Positions 53,388 to 62,261 of a stretch of 64,000 nt of DNA are shown in pieces (position 1 is the first letter of the stretch; every line of letters begins with the position of its first letter). The stretch covers positions 2,170,001 through 2,234,000 of the forward strand of contig CP018628.1 in NCBI GenBank assembly GCA_002271215.1, given 5' to 3'. Source of the DNA: Lelliottia jeotgali. GTDB taxonomy: Bacteria; Pseudomonadota; Gammaproteobacteria; Enterobacterales; Enterobacteriaceae. The notes under the pieces are model-generated. The model had not been told where the DNA came from. It saw only the letters and a list, made by a program, of their open reading frames with translations, and ran no database searches. The translations under genes and the position numbers were made by a program.

Positions 53388-54581
53388 TCACGCCGTTTCC
53401 ACCCGTTCGGCATAGGGTTCCACGCTCATCCCGCGCAAAATCATCAGCCACGCCACCACGATCGCGACCATCATAATCACAAACAACGACCAGTGCGGCA
53501 GGTGGGTCAGAATCAGTCCTGTGACCATCGGATTGGCAGCAGCGCCCAGCCAGCCGAGCGCTTGCGCTGAGAAGTAGCTCGCTTTCATTCCCGGCGGCGC
53601 GATGTTATCAATCAGCAAGTATTCACCCGGCGCATAGATAATCTCCCCAATCGTGAACACCGCCGAGGCAATTCCCCAGTAGATCAAATTGGTGCCAGAG
53701 AGCATAAACCCGCCCAGTCCAAGAAGGAAAAAGAGCGTGCCAATGGCCATTAACGGGCGAATATTGCTGGCTTTGATTTTACGGCCAATAAAATACTGTA
53801 GCGACACCACCATCGCGGCGTTAGCGGGCAGCACCACGGCAACCACTTTTTCCGCGAATTCACTGGTGTAATCCGCCGCCAGTACATACTGGGAAATACA
53901 GCTCGCAAACGAGCCGCCCACGTAGGACGCCAGCAGGCCGGAGAGCGTATACCAGAACAGCGCCCGGTCACGCAGAAGTACCGACGGCTGCCACGGCACG
54001 GTGACGTTTTCACTGTCGGCGGCAATGCTTTTCTGCACATACATCTGGATAAACACCAGCGGCAGCGCGGCGCAGAAGGCTGCCAGCCAAAATGGCAGTT
54101 GCAGGCTGTACATCACCAGCAGCGTGCCGATCGGTGGGCCGATCGTCCAGCCGATATTGAGGAAGCTGTAGTTTAGGGAAAATACGCGTGCTTTCTCGCC
54201 TGGTGTCAGCACATCCGCGAACCAGGCTTTGAGCACCGTCGAGAACACGGAATAAGCGCAGTTAATCAGGGCGAAGAACAGCACCACCAGCGTGACATTG
54301 TTCACCAGCGGGATCGCCACGAAACCGGCAATAAACGCCAGAATCGACAGCATCATGTAGCGCTTTTTGTCGAACTTATCCGCCAGGATGCCAAACCCCA
54401 TGCTGAACACCACGCCAATCGTCAGAGCGATGGTCAGGGCGTAGCCGATATTCGCGACGCTCATCTGATAAACGCGCGTGAGGTAGATGGTCATAAACGG
54501 CAGCGTCGCGCCACGGCCAATGGTTAACAACAACGACGATGCCAGTAACGCTGCGGTTGAGCGCCTGAGAGATGATTTCAT
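53388..54581 (-). CDS. ydeE: MFS exporter YdeE
   Basis: A 397-aa, 12-helix major facilitator protein matching E. coli YdeE (395 aa), reported as a dipeptide exporter. The N-terminus SLRRSTAALLASSLLLTIGRGATLPFMTIYL and the MFS motif A region GILADKFDKKRYM are conserved. The ATG at 54581 gives the family N-terminus; an ATG at 54596 is in frame, and neither start has ideal ribosome-binding spacing. Convergent with zinT across a REP pair; divergent from eamA. Confidence 0.94.
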   Translation of the reverse strand: MKSSLRRSTAALLASSLLLTIGRGATLPFMTIYLTRVYQMSVANIGYALTIALTIGVVFSMGFGILADKFDKKRYMMLSILAFIAGFVAIPLVNNVTLVVLFFALINCAYSVFSTVLKAWFADVLTPGEKARVFSLNYSFLNIGWTIGPPIGTLLVMYSLQLPFWLAAFCAALPLVFIQMYVQKSIAADSENVTVPWQPSVLLRDRALFWYTLSGLLASYVGGSFASCISQYVLAADYTSEFAEKVVAVVLPANAAMVVSLQYFIGRKIKASNIRPLMAIGTLFFLLGLGGFMLSGTNLIYWGIASAVFTIGEIIYAPGEYLLIDNIAPPGMKASYFSAQALGWLGAAANPMVTGLILTHLPHWSLFVIMMVAIVVAWLMILRGMSVEPYAERVETA

Positions 54582-54769
54582 TTTCCTGTCCGACATATGC
54601 TTATGCTTTTTTTATGTCTAAATGATTATCACGCCACCAGGGGCGTTGTATAGCACCCAATTTTTCCATCAGTGCTTTATCTGACTGCCAGAATTAATGA
54701 TCTTTTCCTGCCGCGTTTTTTTCGTTAACGTGAATCTGTTTACAAAAATTTAATAATCAGGGGCAAGGT

Positions 54770-55669
54770 ATGACGCGTAAAGACGGGCTGCTGGCGTTAC
54801 TGGTGGTCGTGGTGTGGGGGCTAAATTTTGTGGTCATTAAGGTGGGGTTGCATAACATGCCGCCGCTGATGCTGGCCGGTTTGCGTTTCTTACTGGTGGC
54901 CTTCCCGGCACTGTTTTTCGTCGCCCGTCCAAAGATCCCGTTTCGTCTGCTGCTCGGTTACGGCCTGACCATCAGCTTCGGGCAGTTCGCCTTCCTGTTT
55001 TGCGCGATCAAATTCGGCATGCCTGCGGGGCTGGCCTCGCTGGTGCTGCAGGCGCAGGCCTTCTTTACCATTATTCTCGGCGCGTTTGTGTTCGGTGAAC
55101 GTTTGCAGGGTAAACAACTGGCGGGGATCACGCTGGCGGTGTTTGGTGTGCTGGTTCTGGCTGAGGCTAGTCTCAACGGTCAACATGTGGCGATGCTGGG
55201 CTTTATGTTGACGCTGGCGGCGGGGCTGAGCTGGGCATGCGGGAACATCTTCAACAAGCTGATTATGCAGCATGAGGCACGACCGGCGGTGATGTCGCTC
55301 GTCGTCTGGAGCGCGCTGATTCCCGTGATTCCCTTTATGGTGGCGTCACTTATTTTTGATGGTCCGGCGCTGATGCTGACAAGCCTGATCGAGATTGACC
55401 TGACGACCATTCTGTCGCTGGTATATCTGGCGTTTGTCGCCACGATTGTCGGGTACGGGATTTGGGGAACGCTGCTGGGGCGTTACGAAACCTGGCGGGT
55501 TGCACCGCTGTCACTGCTGGTACCGGTCGTGGGTATGGCGAGTGCGGCAATTTTGTTGGGGGAAAAACTGACCACGCTGCAATTGATCGGTGCGGTGCTG
55601 ATCATGGCCGGGCTGTACATCAACGTGTTTGGTTTGCGGTTGCGTCGGACGACGCGGGTCAGGGGATGA
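54770..55669 (+). CDS. eamA: cysteine/O-acetylserine exporter EamA
   Basis: A 299-aa DMT-superfamily exporter identical in length to E. coli EamA (YdeD), which exports cysteine pathway metabolites. Ten hydrophobic segments form two EamA repeats; the motifs LVVVVWGLNFVVIKVGLHNMPP and AGLSWACGNIFNKLIM are characteristic. AGGGGCAAGGT upstream contains the ribosome-binding site. A hairpin terminator separates it from convergent marB, the order found in E. coli. Confidence 0.97.
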   Translation: MTRKDGLLALLVVVVWGLNFVVIKVGLHNMPPLMLAGLRFLLVAFPALFFVARPKIPFRLLLGYGLTISFGQFAFLFCAIKFGMPAGLASLVLQAQAFFTIILGAFVFGERLQGKQLAGITLAVFGVLVLAEASLNGQHVAMLGFMLTLAAGLSWACGNIFNKLIMQHEARPAVMSLVVWSALIPVIPFMVASLIFDGPALMLTSLIEIDLTTILSLVYLAFVATIVGYGIWGTLLGRYETWRVAPLSLLVPVVGMASAAILLGEKLTTLQLIGAVLIMAGLYINVFGLRLRRTTRVRG

Positions 55670-55674
55670 AAAAA

Positions 55675-55693
55675 GCCCCGCAAATTGCGGGGC
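55675..55693. terminator. bidirectional terminator between eamA and marB
   Basis: GCCCCGCAA and TTGCGGGGC with a one-base centre, flanked by A runs on both sides; on the minus strand this gives a T run after the marB transcript. The inner pairs must open to form the loop. Confidence 0.8.
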
Positions 55694-55702
55694 AAAAACG
55701 AA

Positions 55703-55921
55703 TCAGAGGTCGTGCTGATTGTAATACGGCACGCCTAATTCGTCGGATTTGTCGCTGCCCGCACCCATATGATTGAAATCAAACGGTGATTGTTCGTGTG
55801 CGGTAGGCAGAACCATCGTGGTGCGACTGTTCTGCTGGTTAGCGTGAGTGGTTTGCTCCGCAAAAGTCTGGCCGGAGACCAGCACCAGTAAGGTGAGGGC
55901 GGCGGAGGCGATAAATTTCAT
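55703..55921 (-). CDS. marB: MarB, multiple antibiotic resistance periplasmic protein
   Basis: A 72-aa secreted protein like E. coli MarB (72 aa). The signal peptide (MKFIASAALTLLVLVSGQTFA) is followed by a short mature region whose C-terminus, FDFNHMGAGSDKSDELGVPYYNQHDL, is the conserved family core. In E. coli it mildly lowers marRA expression by an unknown route. Third gene of the marRAB operon, 31 bases after marA. Confidence 0.95.
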   Translation of the reverse strand: MKFIASAALTLLVLVSGQTFAEQTTHANQQNSRTTMVLPTAHEQSPFDFNHMGAGSDKSDELGVPYYNQHDL

Positions 55922-55952
55922 GATTTCCTCGGTTACGTCTTAATACAGGCGA

Positions 55953-56336
55953 TTAGCAGTTACAGTGTGTTAGCGGATGCAGATATCGGGATTCACCGGG
56001 CATACTGGTGATTCGGTATTTATGCGGCGGCACGTCGAAATAGTTCTTAAACGTGCGGGTCAGGGTCTGTTGCGATTCAAACCCATAACGCTCTGCCAGA
56101 TACAGAATCGGCTCGTTGCTCTCTTTCAGTTTCTGCGCAATTTCCGTCAGCTTACGGCTACGAATATATTGGCCTAAAGAATGACCGGTCTCTTTTTTGA
56201 ACATCCGTTGCAGGTGCCATTTTGAGTAACCTGAACGCTCGGACACCTTTTCAAGTGAGAGCGGCGATTCCAGGTTCTCTTCGATCCAGTCCAAAATGCT
56301 ATGAATAGTGATGGCGTCATTATTGCGTCTGGACAT
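55953..56336 (-). CDS. marA: MarA, AraC-family global activator
   Basis: A 127-aa regulator consisting only of two helix-turn-helix motifs ([21 protein letters not shown] and [20 protein letters not shown]), near-identical to E. coli MarA. It activates efflux (acrAB-tolC), micF and oxidative-stress genes by binding marboxes, including the one upstream of its own operon. The second of two close ATGs was chosen: AAAGAGG is 7 bases upstream of it but only one base from the first, and it gives the 127-aa E. coli length. 18 bases downstream of marR. Confidence 0.98.
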   Translation of the reverse strand: MSRRNNDAITIHSILDWIEENLESPLSLEKVSERSGYSKWHLQRMFKKETGHSLGQYIRSRKLTEIAQKLKESNEPILYLAERYGFESQQTLTRTFKNYFDVPPHKYRITSMPGESRYLHPLTHCNC

Positions 56337-56354
56337 CGTCATACCTCTTTCTGT

Positions 56355-56789
56355 TTACGGCAGGATTTTCTTCAGCAAATGCTCAAGAGTGACCACTTCA
56401 TCCGCCGTTAAGTTTTTTGTTAGTTCCTGGTGCAGTGTTTGTCCTACTAACTCATGACATTTTTCACACATCGCCGCGCCATCACTGGTGAGTTGCACCA
56501 GTACGCCGCGTTTGTCATTGGGGTTAGGGCGTCTTTCAATCCATCCTTTGCAGACAAGACGATCGAGCATGCGCGTGAGCGCCCCCAGGTCGACAGAAAG
56601 CACCTTTTTCAGCTCAACCGGGGTGATGCATACTTCGCAGCGAATGGAACACAGCACTTTGAACTGAGTCGCGGTGATGTCCATCGGAGACAGATAGTCA
56701 TTGAGCAGGCGATCTTTTTTCTGGTTCACCATATGAATAAGACGGCCCAGTGGAATAATTTCGTTAAAGAGATCACTGGTGCTTTTCAC
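56355..56789 (-). CDS. marR: MarR, repressor of the mar operon, GTG start
   Basis: A 144-aa winged-helix repressor, the length of E. coli MarR, released by salicylate and by copper-driven oxidation of Cys80. The GTG start (VKSTSDLFNE) is the known E. coli start; the ATG-led frame to 56819 runs through operator II. The DNA-binding region includes LKKVLSVDLGALTRMLDRLVCKGW, whose cysteine is the counterpart of Cys80. Two operator copies lie upstream. Downstream are marA and marB; marC is divergent. Confidence 0.97.
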   Translation of the reverse strand: MKSTSDLFNEIIPLGRLIHMVNQKKDRLLNDYLSPMDITATQFKVLCSIRCEVCITPVELKKVLSVDLGALTRMLDRLVCKGWIERRPNPNDKRGVLVQLTSDGAAMCEKCHELVGQTLHQELTKNLTADEVVTLEHLLKKILP

Positions 56790-56794
56790 AATGG

Positions 56795-56842
56795 TTGCCC
56801 TGGCAAGTAGTTTAATCACGGCAGATATTATTGCTCAGGCAA
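56795..56842. promoter_or_regulatory. two MarR operator sites (marO)
   Basis: TTGCCCTGGCAA (56795-56806, site II, next to the marR GTG) and TTGCTCAGGCAA (56831-56842, site I, over the promoter) are the two MarR-binding palindromes in the positions known in E. coli. Confidence 0.92.
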
Positions 56843-56869
56843 GTATAAGTCAACCGAATGTATCCGCCG

Positions 56870-56888
56870 ATGCCACGATTTGCTAAAA
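56870..56888. promoter_or_regulatory. marbox for MarA/SoxS/Rob
   Basis: ATGCCACGATTTGCTAAAA matches the marbox consensus AYnGCACnnWnnRYYAAAY at 17 of 19 positions, located upstream of the marRAB promoter as in E. coli. Confidence 0.82.
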
Positions 56889-57023
56889 CGTTTCATGAAC
56901 TTTTTTTGAGGCCTTTTAAATCATAAACATAACGGATGGTTATCTTTATCCAGCGGAAAACACTGCTTACGTTGTCTGCGTGGCTCACGCAGGGCATTTC
57001 ACCGTATACTGTGAGGGTTGATT

Positions 57024-57071
57024 ATGGAAAAGGACGACAACGCACTATGGTGGAATTATTTCAGGCAATAG
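57024..57071 (+). CDS. possible 15-aa leader ORF overlapping the marC start
   Basis: ATG at 57024 with GAGGG 6 bases upstream opens [15 protein letters not shown], ending 25 bases inside marC in another frame. The ribosome-binding site is better than that of marC itself, so coupled translation is possible; it may equally be chance. Confidence 0.22.
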   Translation: MEKDDNALWWNYFRQ

Positions 57072-57712
57072 GTCTTGGGCTGGTGGTGCTGTTGCCGCTG
57101 GCAAACCCGTTAACAACTGTGGCGTTGTTCCTGGGGCTGGCGGGGAACATGAATACCGCCGAACGTAATCACCAGTCGCTGATGGCCTCGGTGTACGTAT
57201 TCATTATCATGATGGTGGCGTATTACGCCGGACAGCTGGTGATGAACACGTTTGGGATTTCGATTCCTGGGTTGCGTATTGCAGGGGGCCTGATCGTCGC
57301 CTTTATCGGTTTCCGCATGTTGTTCCCGGCGCAAAAAGCGCACGAATCGCCGGAAGCCAAAAGCAAATCGGAAGAGATGGAAACGGAGCCTTCTGCCAAT
57401 ATCGCTTTTGTGCCGCTGGCGATGCCGAGCACGGCGGGTCCGGGTACGATTGCGATGATCATCAGTTCCGCTTCCACGGTTCGCGATGGCACGACGTTTT
57501 CGGCGTGGGTAGTCATGGTGGCGCCACCGCTGATCTTCGCATTGATTGGCGTGATTTTGTGGGCGAGCCTTCGCAGTTCAGGCGCGATCATGCGCTGGGT
57601 GGGTAAGGGCGGAATCGAAGCAATTTCCCGTCTGATGGGGTTCCTGCTGGTGTGTATGGGCGTGCAGTTTATTATTAACGGCGTGCTGGAAATTATTAAG
57701 ACTTACCACTGA
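57047..57712 (+). CDS. marC: MarC, inner-membrane protein (UPF0056)
   Basis: A 221-aa membrane protein equal in length to E. coli MarC. Six hydrophobic segments; the conserved [23 protein letters not shown] near the start and [20 protein letters not shown] near residue 125 mark the family. Despite its name it has no proven role in drug resistance. ATG at 57047 matches the family start; the AGGA site is 13 bases upstream, rather far, and an overlapping short ORF precedes it. Divergent from marRAB. Confidence 0.95.
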   Translation: MVELFQAIGLGLVVLLPLANPLTTVALFLGLAGNMNTAERNHQSLMASVYVFIIMMVAYYAGQLVMNTFGISIPGLRIAGGLIVAFIGFRMLFPAQKAHESPEAKSKSEEMETEPSANIAFVPLAMPSTAGPGTIAMIISSASTVRDGTTFSAWVVMVAPPLIFALIGVILWASLRSSGAIMRWVGKGGIEAISRLMGFLLVCMGVQFIINGVLEIIKTYH

Positions 57713-57718
57713 CTTTTT

Positions 57719-57785
57719 GCCGGGAGGCGCTGCGCTTACCCGGCCTACTCTTCCCGTAGGCTCTGCAAGCGAAGCGCCGCTGGGC
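57719..57785. repeat. paired REP/BIME palindromes, copy 5
   Basis: GCCGGGAGGCGC...ACCCGGC (57719-57744) and GTAGGCTCTGCAAGCGAAGC...GGGC (57756-57785) between convergent marC and sotB. Same family as the four other copies. Confidence 0.75.
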
Positions 57786-57791
57786 AAAAAA

Positions 57792-58988
57792 CTACCCGCG
57801 ATGCGTCTGTTCTTCTAAGGCCACAGGCCATTTTCGGAATATCAGAATCGACCAGATAAATGCCGCCAGCGCCGGAATTGCCCCGAGATAGCCAATCGCC
57901 GACATTGAAAAATGCAGGCTTATCTGATTCCCGACCAGCGCCCCCGCGCCAATGCCTAAATTGAAGATCCCAGAGAAGAGCGACATCGCCACGTCGGTGG
58001 CGTCCGGGGCCAGCGCCAGCACTTTGACCTGCATTCCCAGGCCGATAATCATCATCGCCACGCCCCAGCAAATACTCAATATCGCCAGATTGGTCTCGCT
58101 TCCCGCCGCAGGCATCAGCAACACCAGACACAGCATCAGCATCCCGATTGCACCGCTCACCAGCAGCGACGCGTGCTGGTTGCCCAGTTTGCCAAACAGG
58201 ATGCTGCCGATGATTCCAGCCCCGCCGAGGAGTAACAGCAAGACAGTGGCAAAGTTGGCGCTAAAGCCCGCGACCACCTGCACAAAAGGCTCGATATAGC
58301 TGTACGCCGTGTAATGGGCGGTGACCACAACCACCGTCAGCAGATAAATACTCATCAACGCCGGGCGGCGGAACAGCAGCGGCAGGCTTTTCAGCGAGCC
58401 AGAATGTTCGCTCGGCAATTTTGGCAGGAGTTTAATCAGACACAGAAGGGTGATTAACGCCCCCATGCCGATGGCGAAGAAGGTGGTTCGCCAGCCGAAA
58501 TACTGCCCAACGATTCGCCCGATCGGCAAACCGAGCACCATTGCCAGCGCGGTTCCGGTTGCCAGCAGGCTCAGCGCCTGAGCGCGTTTGCCCGCCGGGG
58601 CCAGACGAATGGCCAGCGAGGCGGTAATCGACCAGAAAATGGCGTGTGCAAAGGCGATACCAATCCGGCTAATCACCAGCACGGTAAAGTTCCACGCCAG
58701 GAACGACAATACATGGCTGGCGATAAACAACACAAACAGGCCAATCAGCAGCTTGCGCCGTTCCACTTGGCTGGTGAGAAGCATAAAGGGTAGCGACATC
58801 AACGCGACCACCCAGGCGTAGATAGTCAGCATGATCCCGACCTGCGCTGTTTCCATATGGAAACTTTGAGCAATATCGGAAAGCAACCCTACGGGCACAA
58901 ATTCTGTGGTATTAAAGATAAACGCAGCAATGGCAAGCGTGACCACACGTAGCCACGCGACCTTGCGGGAAACCGTGTTCGAAGGCAT
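57792..58988 (-). CDS. sotB: sugar efflux MFS transporter SotB
   Basis: A 398-aa, 12-helix transporter matching E. coli SotB/YdeA (396 aa), which exports arabinose, lactose and IPTG. Highly conserved blocks are [25 protein letters not shown] at the N-terminus and [18 protein letters not shown] in mid-protein. The ATG at 58988 matches the E. coli start; the frame to 59081 has no homology. No good ribosome-binding site is seen. Divergent from the PhzF-family gene. Confidence 0.95.
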   Translation of the reverse strand: MPSNTVSRKVAWLRVVTLAIAAFIFNTTEFVPVGLLSDIAQSFHMETAQVGIMLTIYAWVVALMSLPFMLLTSQVERRKLLIGLFVLFIASHVLSFLAWNFTVLVISRIGIAFAHAIFWSITASLAIRLAPAGKRAQALSLLATGTALAMVLGLPIGRIVGQYFGWRTTFFAIGMGALITLLCLIKLLPKLPSEHSGSLKSLPLLFRRPALMSIYLLTVVVVTAHYTAYSYIEPFVQVVAGFSANFATVLLLLLGGAGIIGSILFGKLGNQHASLLVSGAIGMLMLCLVLLMPAAGSETNLAILSICWGVAMMIIGLGMQVKVLALAPDATDVAMSLFSGIFNLGIGAGALVGNQISLHFSMSAIGYLGAIPALAAFIWSILIFRKWPVALEEQTHRG

Positions 58989-59164
58989 AAGTATAATTAG
59001 GGTTCGTTGCTGAAAAGATGAGAAGGCGATCTTAAAGCCTTCACTGGTTAAAAGACAATCATTATGTGATGTAGATCTCAAAGTTTACCTTATGCAACCG
59101 GTAGCGAAGGGCGTTGTTTTCCTTGAATATAAAGAACAGCACAATAAAAACAGGCGGTAACACG

Positions 59165-59959
59165 ATGCAGGAAATTGATTTTTATCTGGTGGATGCCTTT
59201 AGCGATAAAGCCTTTGGCGGTAACGCAGCAGCTGTATGTCCGCTGGAAGAGTGGCTCCCGGACGAGTTACTCCTCAGCATGGCGAAGCAACATAATCAGT
59301 CGGAGACGGCATTTTTTGTGCGTACCGATGAGGGTTTTGAGCTGCGCTGGTTCACCACACTCTCTGAGATAGACCTCTGCGGACATGCCACGCTCGCAGC
59401 GTCGCATGTGATTTTTGAATACCTCGATTATCCACACACTGAGATCGAATTCTCGACCCGCTTCGTGGGTAAACTGACCGTTAAACGTAACGGCGACTGG
59501 CTGACGCTAAACTTCCCTGCATGGGCGAGTGAGCCGGTGGACAATGCGCCAGCGCTGCTGTTTTACGCTCTGGGGATCACCGAAGCGAAAGAAGTGCGCG
59601 TCGCGCGTGACTACATGGTGGTGCTGGAAAACCAACAGCAGGTCGAAGCGATTGCCCCGGATATCGCTGCGATGATCCCGCTGGATAAAATGGTCTGCAT
59701 TACTGCACCCGGCGACAAAGCTGATTTTGTCAGCCGCTTCTTCTGTCCAGGAGAGGGCGTACCGGAAGATCCGGTGACAGGCTCTACCCACAGTATGCTA
59801 ATCCCTTACTGGAGCGAAAAACTCGGAAAAACGCAGATGAATGCCCGCCAGGTGTCAGCCCGAGGCGGGGAGTTGCGCTGCGAGCTATTGGGCGATCGTG
59901 TGCTAATCGGCGGCCAGGCGACGTTGTATCTGAAAGGCAAAATCTTCCTGCGCGTGTAG
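59165..59959 (+). CDS. PhzF-family isomerase
   Basis: A 264-aa protein of the PhzF/diaminopimelate-epimerase fold. The catalytic glutamate is E47 in the signature NQSETAF, with DLCGHATLAA near residue 76 and PEDPVTGSTHSMLIPYW near 200. PhzF isomerises a phenazine precursor in pseudomonads; enterobacterial members such as YddE have no known substrate. It is distinct from YddE in sequence. ATG at 59165 has AGGCGG upstream; the frame to 59114 was rejected. A strong terminator follows. Confidence 0.9.
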   Translation: MQEIDFYLVDAFSDKAFGGNAAAVCPLEEWLPDELLLSMAKQHNQSETAFFVRTDEGFELRWFTTLSEIDLCGHATLAASHVIFEYLDYPHTEIEFSTRFVGKLTVKRNGDWLTLNFPAWASEPVDNAPALLFYALGITEAKEVRVARDYMVVLENQQQVEAIAPDIAAMIPLDKMVCITAPGDKADFVSRFFCPGEGVPEDPVTGSTHSMLIPYWSEKLGKTQMNARQVSARGGELRCELLGDRVLIGGQATLYLKGKIFLRV

Positions 59960-59969
59960 GCCATACTGA

Positions 59970-59993
59970 AATGCCCGCACTGCGGGCATTTTT
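59970..59993. terminator. intrinsic terminator after the PhzF gene (and possibly higBA)
   Basis: AATGCCCGC and GCGGGCATT with a 3-base loop followed by TTTAAAA. It lies between convergent operons and may serve both. Confidence 0.85.
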
Positions 59994-60002
59994 AAAACAG
60001 TA

Positions 60003-60317
60003 CTAGTGAGAGGGCTTACTTTGAAGCGGTACGTCCTGCTTACCGTAGGAGATAATGCCTGAGGTATCAATTTGGTCTTCAAGCTGTCGCAAGTCATAAT
60101 CGCCCTGAAGCCGAAGCCAAAACTCTGGCGTGCTTCCCAGCGCGGCAGCAATGCGGATGGCCAGTGCGGGAGTTAATGCTGTTTTCCCAGCCATGAGGCG
60201 GGAAATGGTTGCGGGAGTGACACCGATATTGAGCGCAAAGCGACGGCCACTAACGCCCATGTCAGCCAAATCGCGCGCAATGATTTCGCCGGGGTGAGAA
60301 ATTTTAAACTGTCTCAT
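60003..60317 (-). CDS. higA: HigA-family antitoxin
   Basis: A 104-aa XRE-type antitoxin. The helix-turn-helix occupies about residues 20-75 ([24 protein letters not shown]), preceded by the family-typical [14 protein letters not shown] and followed by [13 protein letters not shown]. It binds and inhibits the toxin encoded just upstream and represses the operon. Its start shares one base with the toxin stop. The toxin-first order is that of higBA. Twin operators lie upstream of higB. Confidence 0.93.
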   Translation of the reverse strand: MRQFKISHPGEIIARDLADMGVSGRRFALNIGVTPATISRLMAGKTALTPALAIRIAAALGSTPEFWLRLQGDYDLRQLEDQIDTSGIISYGKQDVPLQSKPSH

Positions 60318-60595
60318 TAGTGATAATCCTCGTAGTTCAATATGTATGCATCACCGCTTATGAACTGGAAAGTGATACGCCAGTTCGATCGAACGGTGAT
60401 AGACCAGCAGCCTTCTCGCTCGCCTTTTAACTGATGTAACTTGTAAATGGGGCGATTTAACTCGTCAATGCCAGCGGCAGTGTCAATGGCCTGTAACCGG
60501 TCGTTTATCCTGTCGATATCCTGATCGGGTAACCCTGAAGTCAACCCTTTCTCAAAGAGTCGCTTCAATCCTTTGTGCTTGAATGATTTAATCAT
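60317..60595 (-). CDS. higB: HigB toxin, RelE/ParE-superfamily mRNA interferase
   Basis: A 92-aa toxin of the HigB branch of the RelE fold, expected to cut mRNA on the ribosome. The start [17 protein letters not shown], the [18 protein letters not shown] core and the C-terminal [20 protein letters not shown] with basic and histidine residues are typical. The ATG at 60595 is the usual family start and has GGAT 8 bases upstream; an in-frame ATG at 60607 sits directly against the operator and close to the predicted transcription start. Operon with higA. Confidence 0.92.
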   Translation of the reverse strand: MIKSFKHKGLKRLFEKGLTSGLPDQDIDRINDRLQAIDTAAGIDELNRPIYKLHQLKGEREGCWSITVRSNWRITFQFISGDAYILNYEDYH

Positions 60596-60608
60596 CGTCA
60601 AATCCATG

Positions 60609-60653
60609 TTACACGACGTGTAATATCATACTGCCGTATTACACGATGTGCAA
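60609..60653 (-). promoter_or_regulatory. higBA promoter with twin HigA operators
   Basis: TTACACGACGTGTAA (60609-60623) is a perfect palindrome and TTACACGATGTGCAA (60639-60653) a near-copy, centres 30 bases apart. On the minus strand the second contains a -35 TTGCAC, and TATGAT follows after exactly 17 bases, so the operators overlap the -35 and the start site. Binding of the toxin-antitoxin complex would shut the promoter. Confidence 0.85.
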
Positions 60654-60847
60654 TGTTTGTCAGGGAACCGTTTTCCACTCGTGAGGGCTATTTTATCGCG
60701 GACTTAAAACAAGTGCTGTATATAATTACAGTGCCCCGCATTTTTGGCACTCTTTGTTAGATTCCCCTCAAGAAAGATAAGTTAACCGTATGACCCTTTG
60801 GCGATGGAGGCCGCTATGTTGATAACAAACAACAAAAGGAGCCTGCC

Positions 60848-61330
60848 ATGTATTCCATTACCTCTGAATCTGCCTCTCATCCGGATATTGTGGCGCTGAT
60901 CACCGCCCTGGATCGCTATCAAACCGAGTTGTACCCGGCAGAAAGTAATCATCTGATTGATTTGACCCAGTTAGCAGCCGGCTCGCTGCTGATGATGGTG
61001 ATTCGCGATAATCAATTAAATGCCGTAGGCTGCGGGGCGATAGTGCTCAACGGTGACGGCAGTGGGGAGATGAAGCGGGTCTATATCGATCCCACCCATC
61101 GCGGACAAAAATTGGGTGAAAAACTGCTGGCGGCGCTGGAGGATGAAGCTCTGAGCCGCCACTGCCACACGCTTCGCCTCGAAACGGGCATTAAGCAGCA
61201 TGCGGCGATTCAGCTGTATGAACGCTTCGGGTATCAGACGCGCACGGCGTTTGCGCCATACGCGGAAGATCCGTTAAGCCTGTTTATGGAGAAGGTGCTG
61301 GTGGCTGACGTTCGTTTAGCAGTGCTATAA
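60848..61330 (+). CDS. GNAT-family N-acetyltransferase
   Basis: A 160-aa acetyltransferase. The acetyl-CoA-binding motif A is [27 protein letters not shown] (split around residues 78-103, with RGQKLG as the Q/R-x-x-G-x-G/A loop), followed by [22 protein letters not shown], as in the YsnE-like branch. The substrate is unknown. AAAGGAG lies before the ATG. The gene's last 47 bases overlap the convergent ptrR gene. Confidence 0.9.
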   Translation: MYSITSESASHPDIVALITALDRYQTELYPAESNHLIDLTQLAAGSLLMMVIRDNQLNAVGCGAIVLNGDGSGEMKRVYIDPTHRGQKLGEKLLAALEDEALSRHCHTLRLETGIKQHAAIQLYERFGYQTRTAFAPYAEDPLSLFMEKVLVADVRLAVL

Positions 61331-62162
61331 ACGCCTCAAGTGGACGCGTCATCGCGCCGCGTCGCCATACCAGCCAGGTGGTGAGCCAGCGCCAGTTTTC
61401 CGCGAGCGGCCACGCCTCCACCTGATGATGCCCCGGCATGCTCTCCAGCATCGAGCGGGGCATCAGCGCAATTCCCGCTCCGGCGACCACGCAGGCGAGC
61501 ATCCCGTGATACGACTCCATCTCATGAATCCGCCCGGGCATCGCCCGGTCCGCATGAAACCAGCTTTCAAGATGCCGGCGGTAGGAACAGTTGGCGCGAA
61601 AGGCGTAGACGTCGCGCCCGCTCACCTGGGTAGCGCGCGACACTTTTTCGTGTCCTGCAGCCGCGACCAACATCATCTCTTCCTGATAGACCGGCATACC
61701 ATCCAGTTCCGGGTGTGACAGCGGCCCGTCAACGAACGCCGCGCTTAATGTGCCCTCCAGCACGCCGTCAATCATTGTCCCGGAAGGCCCGGTCGACAGG
61801 GCAAACTGAATACGCGGATAGCGCTGATTAAATTGTGCGAGGGATTCTGGAATGCGCACCGCTGCTGTACTTTCCAGTGCGCCGAGGGCAAACAGCCCCT
61901 GCGGTTCATCACCCGCAACCACCATCCGCGCTTCCTCGACCAGGGCGAGGATCTGTTTGCTGTAGCGCAGGAAGTTATGCCCAGCCGGCGAGAGGCGCAA
62001 ACGCTGGTTTTCGCGGATGAACAGCTCCACACCGAGATCGGCCTCCAGTTGGCGGATACGGGTGGTCAGGTTCGACGGGACGCGATGCACTTTTTGCGCC
62101 GCCTGGGTGATGCTGCCGGTCTGGGCGACCGCATTGAACATTTCAAGCTGGGTTAAATCCAT
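61284..62162 (-). CDS. ptrR: LysR-type regulator PtrR (YneJ)
   Basis: A 292-aa LysR-family regulator matching E. coli PtrR/YneJ (293 aa), which controls sad and putrescine/GABA utilisation. The helix-turn-helix is at about residues 15-60 ([21 protein letters not shown]), with the effector domain after residue 90. It is divergent from sad with about 100 bases between the starts, where PtrR should bind. The 3' end overlaps the convergent acetyltransferase gene. Confidence 0.96.
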   Translation of the reverse strand: MDLTQLEMFNAVAQTGSITQAAQKVHRVPSNLTTRIRQLEADLGVELFIRENQRLRLSPAGHNFLRYSKQILALVEEARMVVAGDEPQGLFALGALESTAAVRIPESLAQFNQRYPRIQFALSTGPSGTMIDGVLEGTLSAAFVDGPLSHPELDGMPVYQEEMMLVAAAGHEKVSRATQVSGRDVYAFRANCSYRRHLESWFHADRAMPGRIHEMESYHGMLACVVAGAGIALMPRSMLESMPGHHQVEAWPLAENWRWLTTWLVWRRGAMTRPLEAFIALLNERQPPAPSP

Positions 62163-62261
62163 AGCGTTCTCGATTCGTGAATAAGTGAGTCAGTATTATT
62201 CATTTTTAAGAAATAACAGAGTGGGCCACAATCAATCAACCCTTATTACGTGGAGAAGACT

